Shown: positions 25,102 to 32,769, numbered from the stretch's first letter. The stretch is DNA of 34,204 nt from Oscillospiraceae bacterium (GCA_015065005.1 SVRE01000019.1:1-34204), one strand, 5' to 3'. Made by a program: numbers and translations. Notes: generated from the letters alone by a model not told the origin.

Positions 25102-25130
25102 ATTATATCACAAGTATTTATCATTGTCAA
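25102..25130 (-). promoter_or_regulatory. Consensus sigma-A promoter for the 61-residue peptide
   Basis: On the minus strand, TTGACA (25130-25125), a 17-base spacer and TATAAT (25107-25102): a full match. The leader is about 105 bases. Confidence 0.85.
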
Positions 25131-25144
25131 GCAAAATCTGCTTA

Positions 25145-25173
25145 TTGAAAAAAATTTTTTATTGTGATAGAAT
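25145..25173 (+). promoter_or_regulatory. Sigma-A promoter for the MFS/GH2 operon
   Basis: TTGAAA (25145-25150), a 17-base spacer ending TGTGA, and TAGAAT (25168-25173). Confidence 0.65.
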
Positions 25174-25205
25174 ATAATTAAGCTTAAATACAGTGAGGTG
25201 GAATA

Positions 25206-26516
25206 ATGAAAAGCAAAAATAATAAGAAATTTTTATCCACGCTGATTATTTTCAGCCTGGTAGGACAGATTGCCTGGGTTGTGGAAAATATGTATTTCAA
25301 TGTTTTCATTTACAATATGTTCGGTGCCTCCCCTGAGGATATTTCCTTAATGGTGGCGCTGAGTGCAGTTACCGCCACCCTTACAACCCTACTTATCGGC
25401 GCTTTGTCTGACAAGGTTGGCAAAAGAAAGCTGTTTATTTTCGGCGGATATATTTTGTGGGGCATTTCAATTCTTGGTTTTGCCTTAGTGCGCCGTGACG
25501 TTATAGGCGCCTTGTTCCCTACTGCCGCCTCTGTCAGCGCAATTTGTATCACCCTTGCAATTGTACTTGACTGTGTAATGACATTTTTCGGTTCAAGCGC
25601 CAATGATGCCTGCTTCAATGCTTGGCTGACAGACGTTACGACAAAGGAAAACAGGGGTAGCGCAGAGGGAATCAATGCTATGATGCCGCTTGTTGCTATT
25701 CTTGTGGTTTTCGGCGGCGCTATGCTGATACCCTTAAAGCAAACAGAGGACAATTATTGGACCATTATATTCTCTATTATCGGCGGAGCTGTAATACTTA
25801 TCGGAATTTTGGGTATTTTCTTAATTGAGGAGCCGAAAATTGAAACAAGCGAAAACAAAAGCTATTTCGGAAACATTATCTACGGCTTTCGCCCATCCGT
25901 TATCAAAAAAAGCCCCATGCTGTATGTTTATCTGCTTTTGTTTACAGCGTTTGGCATATCCATTCAAATTTTCATGCCGTATTTAATTATTTATTACGAG
26001 CGTGGATTGGAAATGGCCGACTACGTGTTTATAATGGCGCCTGCAATTGTTTTGGCATCTGTATTCACCGCGCTTTGGGGCAAGGTGTATGACAAGCTGG
26101 GATTTAAGAAATCCGTGCTACCCTGTGTCGTTCTTTTGGCTTTGGGATATATAATTTTATTCATATTCACGCACACTGCTCTTGTTTTTATCGGTTCACT
26201 TCTTATGATGTGCGGATACCTTTCCGGCATGGCTGTTTTTGGCGCGGTTATACGTGATTCCATTCCGCAAAACAAATCAGGTATGTTCCAGGGGCTCAGA
26301 ATTGTGGGACAGGTTTTAATTCCCGGTGTTGTAGGCCCTTTCATCGGCTCACTTATACTTAAAAATGCAAGGCAGGAGCTAATAAACGGGCAGCTTACCT
26401 TCATTCCGAACGAAAATATTTTCTTCGGCGCTTTGATTGTTGATATAATTCTTATTGTTGCACTGGGGCTCTTGTTTTTCAGAAAGGAGCATAGCAAAGC
26501 ACAAAATGAAAATTAA
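25206..26516 (+). CDS. Major facilitator superfamily transporter
   Basis: 436 residues with about 12 hydrophobic segments. The loop 2-3 signature GALSDKVGKRKLFIFGG (about 62-78) marks the MFS, and LWGKVYDKLGFKK near 288-300 is its second-half counterpart. It lies in the inner membrane. The next gene, a cytoplasmic GH2 enzyme, overlaps its end by 11 bases, so a glycoside or oligosaccharide is the most likely substrate. GTGAGGTGG precedes the ATG. It is closer to sugar/glycoside symporters than to drug exporters in context only; the sequence alone does not decide. Confidence 0.85.
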   Translation: MKSKNNKKFLSTLIIFSLVGQIAWVVENMYFNVFIYNMFGASPEDISLMVALSAVTATLTTLLIGALSDKVGKRKLFIFGGYILWGISILGFALVRRDVIGALFPTAASVSAICITLAIVLDCVMTFFGSSANDACFNAWLTDVTTKENRGSAEGINAMMPLVAILVVFGGAMLIPLKQTEDNYWTIIFSIIGGAVILIGILGIFLIEEPKIETSENKSYFGNIIYGFRPSVIKKSPMLYVYLLLFTAFGISIQIFMPYLIIYYERGLEMADYVFIMAPAIVLASVFTALWGKVYDKLGFKKSVLPCVVLLALGYIILFIFTHTALVFIGSLLMMCGYLSGMAVFGAVIRDSIPQNKSGMFQGLRIVGQVLIPGVVGPFIGSLILKNARQELINGQLTFIPNENIFFGALIVDIILIVALGLLFFRKEHSKAQNEN

Positions 26517-28185
26517 ACATTTATATACTAAACAGGGTATGAGCTTAAACGGCGAGGAGTACAACGTATATCCGCGCCCACAGCTCAGGCGTGATTCCTT
26601 CTTTTCCCTGAACGGTAAATGGCTTTTAACCTATGGAGAAGGGGAGCAGGCTGAAATAACCGTACCCTATCCGCCCGAGTCAATTTTATCGGGGGTTTTC
26701 AAGGATATGGGCAAAAATCCGCGTTTGAAATATGAAAAGGAATTTACATTACCCAAAGGCTTCATAAAGGACAGGGTTATTTTGAACTTTGGTGCTGTTG
26801 ACCAGATTTGTACTGTTTATATAAACGGTAATCACGTTGGCAAAAACACCGGCGGATATAACCATTTTTCCTTTGATATAACTAATTATTTAAAGGAAGA
26901 AAACAAGCTTACGGTAATTGTTAAGGACTCGCTTTCAAAAAAGGTTTTGCCATATGGCAAGCAGACCTTGCACCGCGGCGGAATGTGGTACACACCAATA
27001 AGCGGTATTTGGCAAAGTGTCTGGCTTGAAAGTGTGCCGCAAAAATATATAATGTCACTGAAAATAACAACGGATAAAAACAGTGCAAGAATATATTTTA
27101 CGGGAATTGAGGATGGAGAGCTAACCCTTTATACGCCCGAAAAAAAGCTGAAATTTCCAATAGACCACGGAATTTGCCAGATATATGTAGAAAACCCAAG
27201 AATGTGGAGCCCCTCCGACCCATACCTTTACAATTTCACAGTTAAGGCGGGAGAGGACAGAATAGAATCCTACCTTGCCTTCCGCACCCTTGAAATTCAG
27301 ATTATCGACACGTACCCCCGTCTTTTACTGAACGGAAAGCCGTTTTTCTTCCACGGAGTGCTTGACCAAGGGTATTTCAGTGACGGCATTTTCACCCCTG
27401 CCTCCCCAGACTTATACGAGGAGGACATATTGAAAATGAAAGAGCTTGGCTTTAACACCATCAGAAAGCACATAAAGGTTGAGCCTGATTGGTTCTACTA
27501 TCAATGTGACCGCCTTGGTATGATTGTTTTCCAGGATTTTGTTAATAACGGCAGTTATTCATTTATGCGTGACACTGCCCTGCCAACGGTTTTAACAAAG
27601 AAATTTCCCGAAAAGCTGATGGCGAGAACCGCGCTGCAAAAAAGTGCCTTTGTTGACGGAATGAAAAAAACGGTAAAACAGCTTTATAACCACCCCTGTG
27701 TCTGTTATTGGACAATTTTCAACGAGGGCTGGGGACAATTTGACAGTGACAAGATGTATGAAATTCTAAGGGGACTTGATAATACAAGATTTATCGATTC
27801 CACATCCGGCTGGTTCAAAAAGAAGCAAAGTGACGTGGAAAGCCTGCACATTTATTTCAAGCCTGTTAAATTCAAGGAAAGTAAAAAACCAATAGTTCTC
27901 AGCGAATTCGGAGGGTATTCCTACAAGGTTGAGGGCCACGTAGCAAATGAAAAGAAAACCTACGGCTACAAGCTTTATGATGATAAGGAAAAGTTCCAAA
28001 AAGGTCTTGAGCATCTTTATCTTGAAGAGGTTGTGCCTGCTATTGAAAAAGGACTGTGTGCTTCCATTTACACACAGCTAAGCGATGTTGAGGATGAAAC
28101 AAACGGTCTTTTAACTTACGACAGGCAGGAATGTAAGGTTGACAAGGAAACAATGCTGCAAATTGCCGAAAAATTAAAGATATAA
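26506..28185 (+). CDS. Glycoside hydrolase family 2 enzyme
   Basis: 559 residues, no signal peptide. Order of domains: jelly-roll sugar-binding domain (about 30-180), immunoglobulin-like sandwich (about 180-265) and TIM barrel. The acid/base Glu407 is in TIFNEGWGQF and the nucleophile Glu467 in IVLSEFGGYS. GH2 includes beta-galactosidases, beta-glucuronidases and beta-mannosidases; this is a short, cytoplasmic form, and NEGWGQF is common in an uncharacterised GH2 group. I place the start at 26506. An AAGGAG lies about 16 bases upstream, farther than usual; overlap with the MFS stop suggests coupled translation. Substrate probably arrives through that transporter. Confidence 0.87.
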   Translation: MKIKHLYTKQGMSLNGEEYNVYPRPQLRRDSFFSLNGKWLLTYGEGEQAEITVPYPPESILSGVFKDMGKNPRLKYEKEFTLPKGFIKDRVILNFGAVDQICTVYINGNHVGKNTGGYNHFSFDITNYLKEENKLTVIVKDSLSKKVLPYGKQTLHRGGMWYTPISGIWQSVWLESVPQKYIMSLKITTDKNSARIYFTGIEDGELTLYTPEKKLKFPIDHGICQIYVENPRMWSPSDPYLYNFTVKAGEDRIESYLAFRTLEIQIIDTYPRLLLNGKPFFFHGVLDQGYFSDGIFTPASPDLYEEDILKMKELGFNTIRKHIKVEPDWFYYQCDRLGMIVFQDFVNNGSYSFMRDTALPTVLTKKFPEKLMARTALQKSAFVDGMKKTVKQLYNHPCVCYWTIFNEGWGQFDSDKMYEILRGLDNTRFIDSTSGWFKKKQSDVESLHIYFKPVKFKESKKPIVLSEFGGYSYKVEGHVANEKKTYGYKLYDDKEKFQKGLEHLYLEEVVPAIEKGLCASIYTQLSDVEDETNGLLTYDRQECKVDKETMLQIAEKLKI

Positions 28186-28187
28186 AG

Positions 28188-28217
28188 AAAAAATACCGAC
28201 ACGTGTCGGTATTTTTT
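28188..28217. terminator. Bidirectional terminator after the GH2 gene
   Basis: A perfect 30-base palindrome: AAAAAATACCGACAC joined to GTGTCGGTATTTTTT. It separates the converging GH2 gene (ends 28185) and permease gene (ends 28221). Confidence 0.9.
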
Positions 28218-28220
28218 GTT

Positions 28221-29402
28221 TTATATAAGCTTTAATGAAAGCATTGTTACGATTAAAATAAACAAAAATGCAAAGTTGAAAAGTGAAAACTTCACAACAT
28301 AGGATTTAACACCTGACGGGTCATTTTTTGTATATTCTCTTAAGGTAATAAGGGAAGCAAGTGATGCAATCAAGCTACCAACGCCGCCTATATTTACGCC
28401 CAAGAGTAAGTCGGCATAATTATCGGTGAATTGTGACAGTAAAATGGCAGAGGGCACATTACTTATAATCTGACAGGACAGTGCGCTGAACAAAAGCGTG
28501 CTTTTTCCCATTAAAAAGCCAAATACATCTCTTACCGCATCTATCCTTGCCATATTTCCGGCAAAAATGAAGAAGAAAACAAAGGTTAAAAGCAACGGAT
28601 AGTCCACCTTTTTAAGCGCATCTCTATCCATTATGAGAAGTGCTATCGGAATTATAATCAAGCCGATAAAATAGGGTATGCCGCGGAATACGATTGCAAT
28701 TGACAGGGCGAAGAGGACAAGATAAATTATTGTTCGCTTTACAGGAAGGCACACCTTTTCCTCCTTTAATTCAAGAGGCTCGCTTTTGACAAAGACAAGG
28801 CAACACACGGTTATCATCAAAATTGACAAAACGAAGGGGATAAGCATAATTCCCATAAATTCCATTGTAGGAATATTGAATTTACTGTACAGATACAGGT
28901 TTTGGGGATTGCCAAAGGGAGTTAACATTCCACCGAGATTTGCCGCAATATTTTGCATTATAAAGGTAAATGCCATATATTTTTTCTTGCCTGTTTCGTT
29001 CAAAACGAAGAAGCCAAGGGGCAAAAAGGTTAAAAGTGCCATATCGTTTGCTATCAGCATTGAGCCGATAAAGGTTATGTAAACAAGGGCTAAAACGCTT
29101 GCCCTTGCGGTTTTAAAAAGCTCAACGATTTTTCTTGCCAGAATATAGAAAAACCTGATGTTTTTAAGGGCGCAAACTACCGCTAAAACGCAGAAAAGAC
29201 AGGTTAAGGTTTTAAAGTCAAAATAACCTAAGTATTCCTTGTCAGGAGTGACTGCAAAGCAGGTTAACAGTGCTGCACAAAAGGCGATTACCATAACTGT
29301 ATTCTTTTTTATAAACGGCTCTACTCTATCCTTTAATATATGATGAGCGCCCATAACAAAGCTGTGCCATCTGTTATGGTGACGGTGAGTTGCAAGCTTC
29401 AT
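28221..29402 (-). CDS. SLC13/CitMHS/ArsB-type permease
   Basis: 393 residues with about ten hydrophobic segments. The signature GGMLTPFGNPQNLYLYSKF (about 156-174) and the later SNVPSAILLSQF resemble the two conserved re-entrant loops of the ion-transporter superfamily (citrate transporter, NhaD, ArsB). It probably moves an anion such as a carboxylate, or exchanges ions; the substrate is not determined. The cytoplasmic N-terminus is His-rich (six His in the first 21 residues), which might sense metal or pH. AAGGAGAG precedes the ATG. Its promoter is back to back with that of ribokinase. Confidence 0.83.
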   Translation of the reverse strand: MKLATHRHHNRWHSFVMGAHHILKDRVEPFIKKNTVMVIAFCAALLTCFAVTPDKEYLGYFDFKTLTCLFCVLAVVCALKNIRFFYILARKIVELFKTARASVLALVYITFIGSMLIANDMALLTFLPLGFFVLNETGKKKYMAFTFIMQNIAANLGGMLTPFGNPQNLYLYSKFNIPTMEFMGIMLIPFVLSILMITVCCLVFVKSEPLELKEEKVCLPVKRTIIYLVLFALSIAIVFRGIPYFIGLIIIPIALLIMDRDALKKVDYPLLLTFVFFFIFAGNMARIDAVRDVFGFLMGKSTLLFSALSCQIISNVPSAILLSQFTDNYADLLLGVNIGGVGSLIASLASLITLREYTKNDPSGVKSYVVKFSLFNFAFLFILIVTMLSLKLI

Positions 29403-29434
29403 ATTTTTCTCTCCTTCCTTTTCTCGCCTGTGGA

Positions 29435-29463
29435 ATTATACTATTTTCCTATCTATTTGTCAA
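29435..29463 (-). promoter_or_regulatory. Consensus sigma-A promoter for the permease
   Basis: On the minus strand, TTGACA (29463-29458), a 17-base spacer and TATAAT (29440-29435). Its -35 is seven bases from that of rbsK. Confidence 0.8.
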
Positions 29464-29470
29464 GTACTGC

Positions 29471-29499
29471 TTGAAATATTTTTTTAAGTAATATATAAT
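29471..29499 (+). promoter_or_regulatory. Sigma-A promoter for rbsK
   Basis: TTGAAA (29471-29476), a 17-base spacer and TATAAT (29494-29499). Confidence 0.75.
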
Positions 29500-29530
29500 T
29501 ACTATGTAAATATTATTCAAAGGAGTAACT

Positions 29531-30400
29531 ATGAAAAAGGTTATTATTGTTGGAAGTCTTAATACAGATTTGGTAATTAATGCGCCATATGCACCACAGG
29601 GCGGAGAGACCTTAATGGGTAGTGGCTTTATGATAAATCCGGGCGGAAAGGGCGCTAACCAGGCGTGCGCTACCGCTAAGCTTGGGGGAATGGCTTATAT
29701 GTGCGGATGTGTCGGTAACGACTCATTTGGCAATGAGCTTATTGACAACTTAAAAAATGCAGGAGTTAACACTGATTTTATAAGGCGTGTTGAAAATACG
29801 CCCACAGGAGTGGCTGTAATTGTGGTGACACAAGGGGAAAACCGCATTATTATTGACAGCGGCGCAAACGGATTTTTAAGTGAAGGTGACATTGACCGCG
29901 TGCTTGAAATTGCCGAGGCGGGAGATATATATTTAACCCAGCTTGAAAACCCTATTGACGTAATCGGCTACGGACTTAAAAGGGCAAAGGAAAAGGGACT
30001 TTTCACTGTGCTTAACCCAGCGCCTGCAAACAAGGATATACTAAAATATATTGAATACGTTGACATTATTACACCAAACGAAACAGAAAGCGAGATTTTA
30101 GGCGGAAAAGAGGCTTTGCTTAATGCGGGAATTGAAACGGTTATCACCACTCTTGGCTCGCGTGGGTTTGAAATTGCGACACAGGGTGGCAAAAAAACCT
30201 ACCCTTGCATAAAAATCACCCCTGTTGACACAACAGCGGCGGGAGATACCGCCTGCGGCGGTCTTTGCGCTAAGCTGTCAATGGGAGAGAGCCTTGAAAG
30301 TGCCATGAAATACGGCTCACTTGCTGCATCTATCGCCTGCACAAGACAAGGTGCGCAAATGTCTATCCCTACCAAGGAAGAGGTAGAAAATTACAAGTAA
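29531..30400 (+). CDS. rbsK: Ribokinase
   Basis: 289 residues of the PfkB family. It phosphorylates D-ribose (or a similar pentose) with ATP in the cytoplasm. The N-terminal NTDLVINAPYAPQGGET and GGKGANQA (38-45) are ribokinase signatures; the anion hole and catalytic base are DTTAAGD (233-239, Asp239), with Ala in place of the usual first Gly. AAAGGAG precedes the ATG. It stands alone: no ribose transporter or repressor follows, and 273 bases of gene-free sequence come next. Confidence 0.92.
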   Translation: MKKVIIVGSLNTDLVINAPYAPQGGETLMGSGFMINPGGKGANQACATAKLGGMAYMCGCVGNDSFGNELIDNLKNAGVNTDFIRRVENTPTGVAVIVVTQGENRIIIDSGANGFLSEGDIDRVLEIAEAGDIYLTQLENPIDVIGYGLKRAKEKGLFTVLNPAPANKDILKYIEYVDIITPNETESEILGGKEALLNAGIETVITTLGSRGFEIATQGGKKTYPCIKITPVDTTAAGDTACGGLCAKLSMGESLESAMKYGSLAASIACTRQGAQMSIPTKEEVENYK

Positions 30401-30616
30401 CAACTTTTTATACAATATGTTGAATGGGTGACATTATAAAAGATCGGCCAGGATAGGACTGTACTCTAAATGGCAGTTTTTACTTGCTGCCAGAATAAAA
30501 ATTCACCAACTTGGTTGGTGATCTTGCATTTTCGACATAACCCTAACACTACCGGCTAGCCTTACGCTTGTTACAGTTTGCCATAAATGGCTTATGTCAT
30601 TTTATAATTACAAGAT
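30401..30616. other. Gene-free stretch with several hairpins
   Basis: No credible reading frame. Contains TCACCAAC/GTTGGTGA with a three-base loop near 30508-30530; read on the minus strand it is followed by ATTTTTATT, like a terminator. There is also GGCAG/CTGCC near 30473-30495, and CCATAAATGGC near 30583. It could hold an unrecognised RNA or the remains of a mobile repeat. Confidence 0.35.
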
Positions 30617-30672
30617 ATAAAGCCTCCCTTGTGTAAAGGGAGGTGGCACACGAAGTGTGACGGAGGGATTGT
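30617..30672 (+). repeat. Left terminal repeat of the DUF559 unit
   Basis: Hairpin A is CTCCCTT/AAGGGAG around a five-base loop; hairpin B is CACAC/GTGTG around GAA; it ends GACGGAGGGATTGT. The AGGTGGCAC and GTGACGGA blocks are shared with the uvrB-uvrA units. Confidence 0.85.
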
Positions 30673-30673
30673 A

Positions 30674-31042
30674 ATGCAGAGAAAACATAATAAAGAGATT
30701 GTTCCAACTGCAAAAATGCTACGAAAAAATATGACCAAAGAAGAAAAGCACCTTTGGTATGATTTTTTGCGCACATATCCGATCCGTTTTTTGCGTCAAA
30801 AGGTTCTTGGAAAGTACATTGCAGACTTTTACTGCGCAGAGGCAAAGCTTGTAATTGAACTTGACGGTTCGGGTCATTATACCGAGGGTGGAAAGCAATA
30901 TGATAAAGAAAGAACTGCTTTTCTTGAAGAATACGGATTGACAGTTATCAGAATACCGAATACGGAAATACATAAAAACTTTCGAGGTGTTTGCGAATAT
31001 ATTGACCATCTCGTAGAACAATCCCTCAGTCAGCTTCGCTGA
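30674..31042 (+). CDS. DUF559 (Vsr-like) endonuclease-domain protein
   Basis: 122 residues, predicted PD-(D/E)xK-type fold related to Vsr. The likely active site is Asp51 in KYIADFYC, Glu62 and Asp64 in LVIELDGSGHYT, and the C-terminal VIRIPNTEI. The N-terminal TAKMLRKNMTKEEKHLWYDF is typical of DUF559 (helix rich in Lys/Arg/Leu, LRxxxTxxExxLW). Role unknown; DUF559 members occur alone or fused to mobile-element proteins. The start at 30674 is chosen because GGAGG lies seven bases upstream, inside the left repeat; an upstream TTG frame is spurious. The last residues, QSLSQLR and stop, are encoded by the right repeat. Confidence 0.85.
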   Translation: MQRKHNKEIVPTAKMLRKNMTKEEKHLWYDFLRTYPIRFLRQKVLGKYIADFYCAEAKLVIELDGSGHYTEGGKQYDKERTAFLEEYGLTVIRIPNTEIHKNFRGVCEYIDHLVEQSLSQLR

Positions 31043-31073
31043 CAGCTCCCTTTACACAAGGGAGCCTTTTTAT
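31018..31073 (-). repeat. Right terminal repeat of the DUF559 unit
   Basis: Inverted copy of the left repeat. Hairpin A arms are the same; hairpin B reads GTCAGC/GCTGAC around GAA, so its arms differ from the left copy but remain paired. It contains the stop codon of the nuclease gene. Confidence 0.85.
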
Positions 31074-31085
31074 GTTCATCTATGC

Positions 31086-31106
31086 CTTGTCATTTTTCCT
31101 GACAAG
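31086..31106. repeat. Short hairpin right of the DUF559 unit
   Basis: CTTGTCA (31086-31092), seven bases, TGACAAG (31100-31106). There is no T run downstream on the plus strand. TTTGTG/CACAAA follows near 31114-31127. Confidence 0.4.
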
Positions 31107-31130
31107 CACTGCATTTGTGTCCACAAACAC

Positions 31131-31169
31131 AAAACACGGTATACCTCTTTCGAGATATACCGTGTTTTT
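31131..31169. terminator. Bidirectional terminator, mainly for the sodium-pump genes
   Basis: AACACGGTATA/TATACCGTGTT with a short internal CTC/GAG extension and a TTTC loop; T runs on both sides. It is 45 bases beyond the stop at 31214. Confidence 0.8.
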
Positions 31170-31213
31170 GAAAACTGTCCTTTAAAGTGTAGCTCTGTCG
31201 TAGCCGATTTTAT

Positions 31214-31546
31214 TTATTGATTTTTATTCTTCCTGTCATCCAGGGTTTTGCCGTGCCAGTTAAGGATGGCAACAACGCCAATGATAACAAGAGTTACAAC
31301 AAAAATACCAACCATACCCTTGCCCATTAATACAAGGGAGTCAACAAAGGCTTCGCCATTGATTTGCACCTTCATAGGTGGCATTTCGCCATTTACCTCT
31401 TCGGATGTTGGGTTACAAACCTCACAGCCGATACAGGTTGAGGGTAATTCGTTTGGTGTTTTTTCCTCCTCAGCAGCAAGGGCGGTTATGCCAAGAACAG
31501 CGCAAAGCGCCAAGGCCAAGGAAATTACAAGTAATAGCTTTTTCAT
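31214..31546 (-). CDS. Sodium-pump decarboxylase gamma-like small subunit with exported Cys motif
   Basis: 110 residues. Signal peptide (MKKLLLVISLALALCAVLG..ALA, cleavage near 24), then about 40 outside residues with CIGCEVC (38-44), then one membrane helix (about 73-96, GKGMVGIFVVTLVIIGVVAI), then a short charged end. The helix region resembles OadG (OAD_gamma), which stabilises the beta/alpha subunits of sodium-translocating decarboxylases. A signal peptide and an exported Cys motif are unusual for OadG. AAGGAGG overlaps the stop of the beta gene (14-base gap), so the two are co-translated. The alpha (carboxyltransferase) and biotin subunits are not in the window. Confidence 0.72.
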   Translation of the reverse strand: MKKLLLVISLALALCAVLGITALAAEEEKTPNELPSTCIGCEVCNPTSEEVNGEMPPMKVQINGEAFVDSLVLMGKGMVGIFVVTLVIIGVVAILNWHGKTLDDRKNKNQ

Positions 31547-31560
31547 TTCAAGAACCCTCC

Positions 31561-32670
31561 TTAACCGAAGAATGACAGGATAAGACCGCCAGCAATAACG
31601 GAGGCAATCTGACCGGACACGTTTACACCTATGGAGTGCATAAGAAGGAAGTTAGTGTTATCCTCCTCAAGACCCAGCTTATGTACAACACGGGCAGACA
31701 TTGGGAATGCAGAAATACCCGCAGCGCCTATCATTGGGTTTATCTTCTTGTCCTTTGGCAAGAACAAATTCATAAGCTTAGCTATCATAATACCGCCGAA
31801 GGTATCAAAGATAAAGGCAACCAAGCCAAGACCCATAATAAGAATTGTTTCAAATCTTAAGAACTCATTTGCAGTCATCTTAGAGGCAATTGTAATGCCA
31901 AGGAAGATTGTAATTAAGTTTGCAAGAACCTTTTGCGCGGTATCGGAGAGTGAATTAAGCACGCCACACTCACGAATAAGGTTACCGAACATAAGGAAGC
32001 CGATAAGCGCAACTGCATCAGGTGCTACCAAGCCGACAATAACTGTTACAATAATCGGGAAAAGTATCTTTGTAAGCTTAGACACCTTTTTGCCTGTGTA
32101 TTGCATTTTAATGCGGCGCTCCTTTTTGGTTGTGCAAAGCTTAATAATAGGTGGCTGTACCAATGGCACAAGCGCCATATATGAGTAAGCCGCAACCATT
32201 ATAGCCGCTGTATAGTTAGAGCCCAGGGTGTTTGCAACGAAAATAGATGTAGGTCCGTCTGCTGCGCCGATTATGGCAATAGATGCAGCATCCTTAAGCT
32301 CAAAGCCGAAGAGGGAGGACATACTAAGGGTAAAGAAAATACCGAACTGAGCAGCCGCACCAAATATCATAAGCTTAGGGTTGGTAAGCAACGGCTCAAA
32401 GTCTATCATTGCGCCGATACCGATAAAGAGAATTAGCGGAAACAGCTCATGTGAGTCAATACCTATTTCAAACAGGTGGTCAATAACGTCCTTAGCACCG
32501 GACTCGGGCAGGTTGACAAGAATAGCACCAAAGCCCATTGGTAAAAGTAATGTTGGCTCCATTTCCTTTTTGATAGCCAGGAAAATCAAAATACCGCCGA
32601 TTATCCACATAACCAGCATTTTCCATCCGCCATCCTGGAAAAGGAGCATTACGTTTTCAAACAAATCCAT
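31561..32670 (-). CDS. Sodium ion-translocating decarboxylase beta subunit
   Basis: 369 residues, about ten hydrophobic segments. IIGAADGPTSIFVANTLGS (about 132-150) carries the essential Asp, and the C-terminal GVNVSGQIASVIAGG (about 348-362) carries the Asn and Ser of the sodium path. This is the membrane subunit of OadB/MmdB/GcdB, which couples decarboxylation of a biotin-bound carboxyl group to sodium export. The specific decarboxylase (oxaloacetate, methylmalonyl-CoA or glutaconyl-CoA) cannot be told without the alpha subunit. AAAGGAAAA precedes the ATG; the promoter lies at 32754-32727. Followed by the gamma-like gene. Confidence 0.9.
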   Translation of the reverse strand: MDLFENVMLLFQDGGWKMLVMWIIGGILIFLAIKKEMEPTLLLPMGFGAILVNLPESGAKDVIDHLFEIGIDSHELFPLILFIGIGAMIDFEPLLTNPKLMIFGAAAQFGIFFTLSMSSLFGFELKDAASIAIIGAADGPTSIFVANTLGSNYTAAIMVAAYSYMALVPLVQPPIIKLCTTKKERRIKMQYTGKKVSKLTKILFPIIVTVIVGLVAPDAVALIGFLMFGNLIRECGVLNSLSDTAQKVLANLITIFLGITIASKMTANEFLRFETILIMGLGLVAFIFDTFGGIMIAKLMNLFLPKDKKINPMIGAAGISAFPMSARVVHKLGLEEDNTNFLLMHSIGVNVSGQIASVIAGGLILSFFG

Positions 32671-32726
32671 AATTTTTCCTTTCGCTTTAGCTTATTGTAT
32701 TAAATACGTGACTATTATAACATAAT

Positions 32727-32754
32727 ATTATACTGTTTTGTCGAAAATTGTCAA
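32727..32754 (-). promoter_or_regulatory. Sigma-A promoter for the sodium-pump genes
   Basis: On the minus strand, TTGACA (32754-32749), a 16-base spacer and TATAAT (32732-32727). Confidence 0.75.
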
Positions 32755-32769
32755 TTTTTTTAAAATTTT

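Larger units (their letters stand above)
30617..31073 (+). mobile_element. 457-bp unit: DUF559 nuclease gene between REP-like inverted repeats
   Basis: 56-bp terminal repeats (30617-30672 and, inverted, 31018-31073) enclose one gene. The left repeat supplies the ribosome binding site GGAGG and the right repeat supplies the last codons and stop. Each repeat folds into two hairpins. The core matches the REP-like units at 15931-16213. A target duplication could not be made out in the AT-rich flanks. Whether it moves as a unit is inference. Confidence 0.65.

Noticed and set aside
25310-25753. 147-residue minus-strand frame opposite the MFS gene
   Set aside because: Shadow of the transporter gene, with Ile/Ser-rich composition caused by antisense reading and no start signals.
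30629-30673. Upstream TTG start for the DUF559 protein
   Set aside because: It would translate the terminal repeat hairpins; GGAGG is correctly spaced only for the ATG at 30674.
31631-32188. 185-residue plus-strand reading frame
   Set aside because: Antisense to the clear sodium-pump beta subunit gene, no ribosome binding site and no family resemblance.
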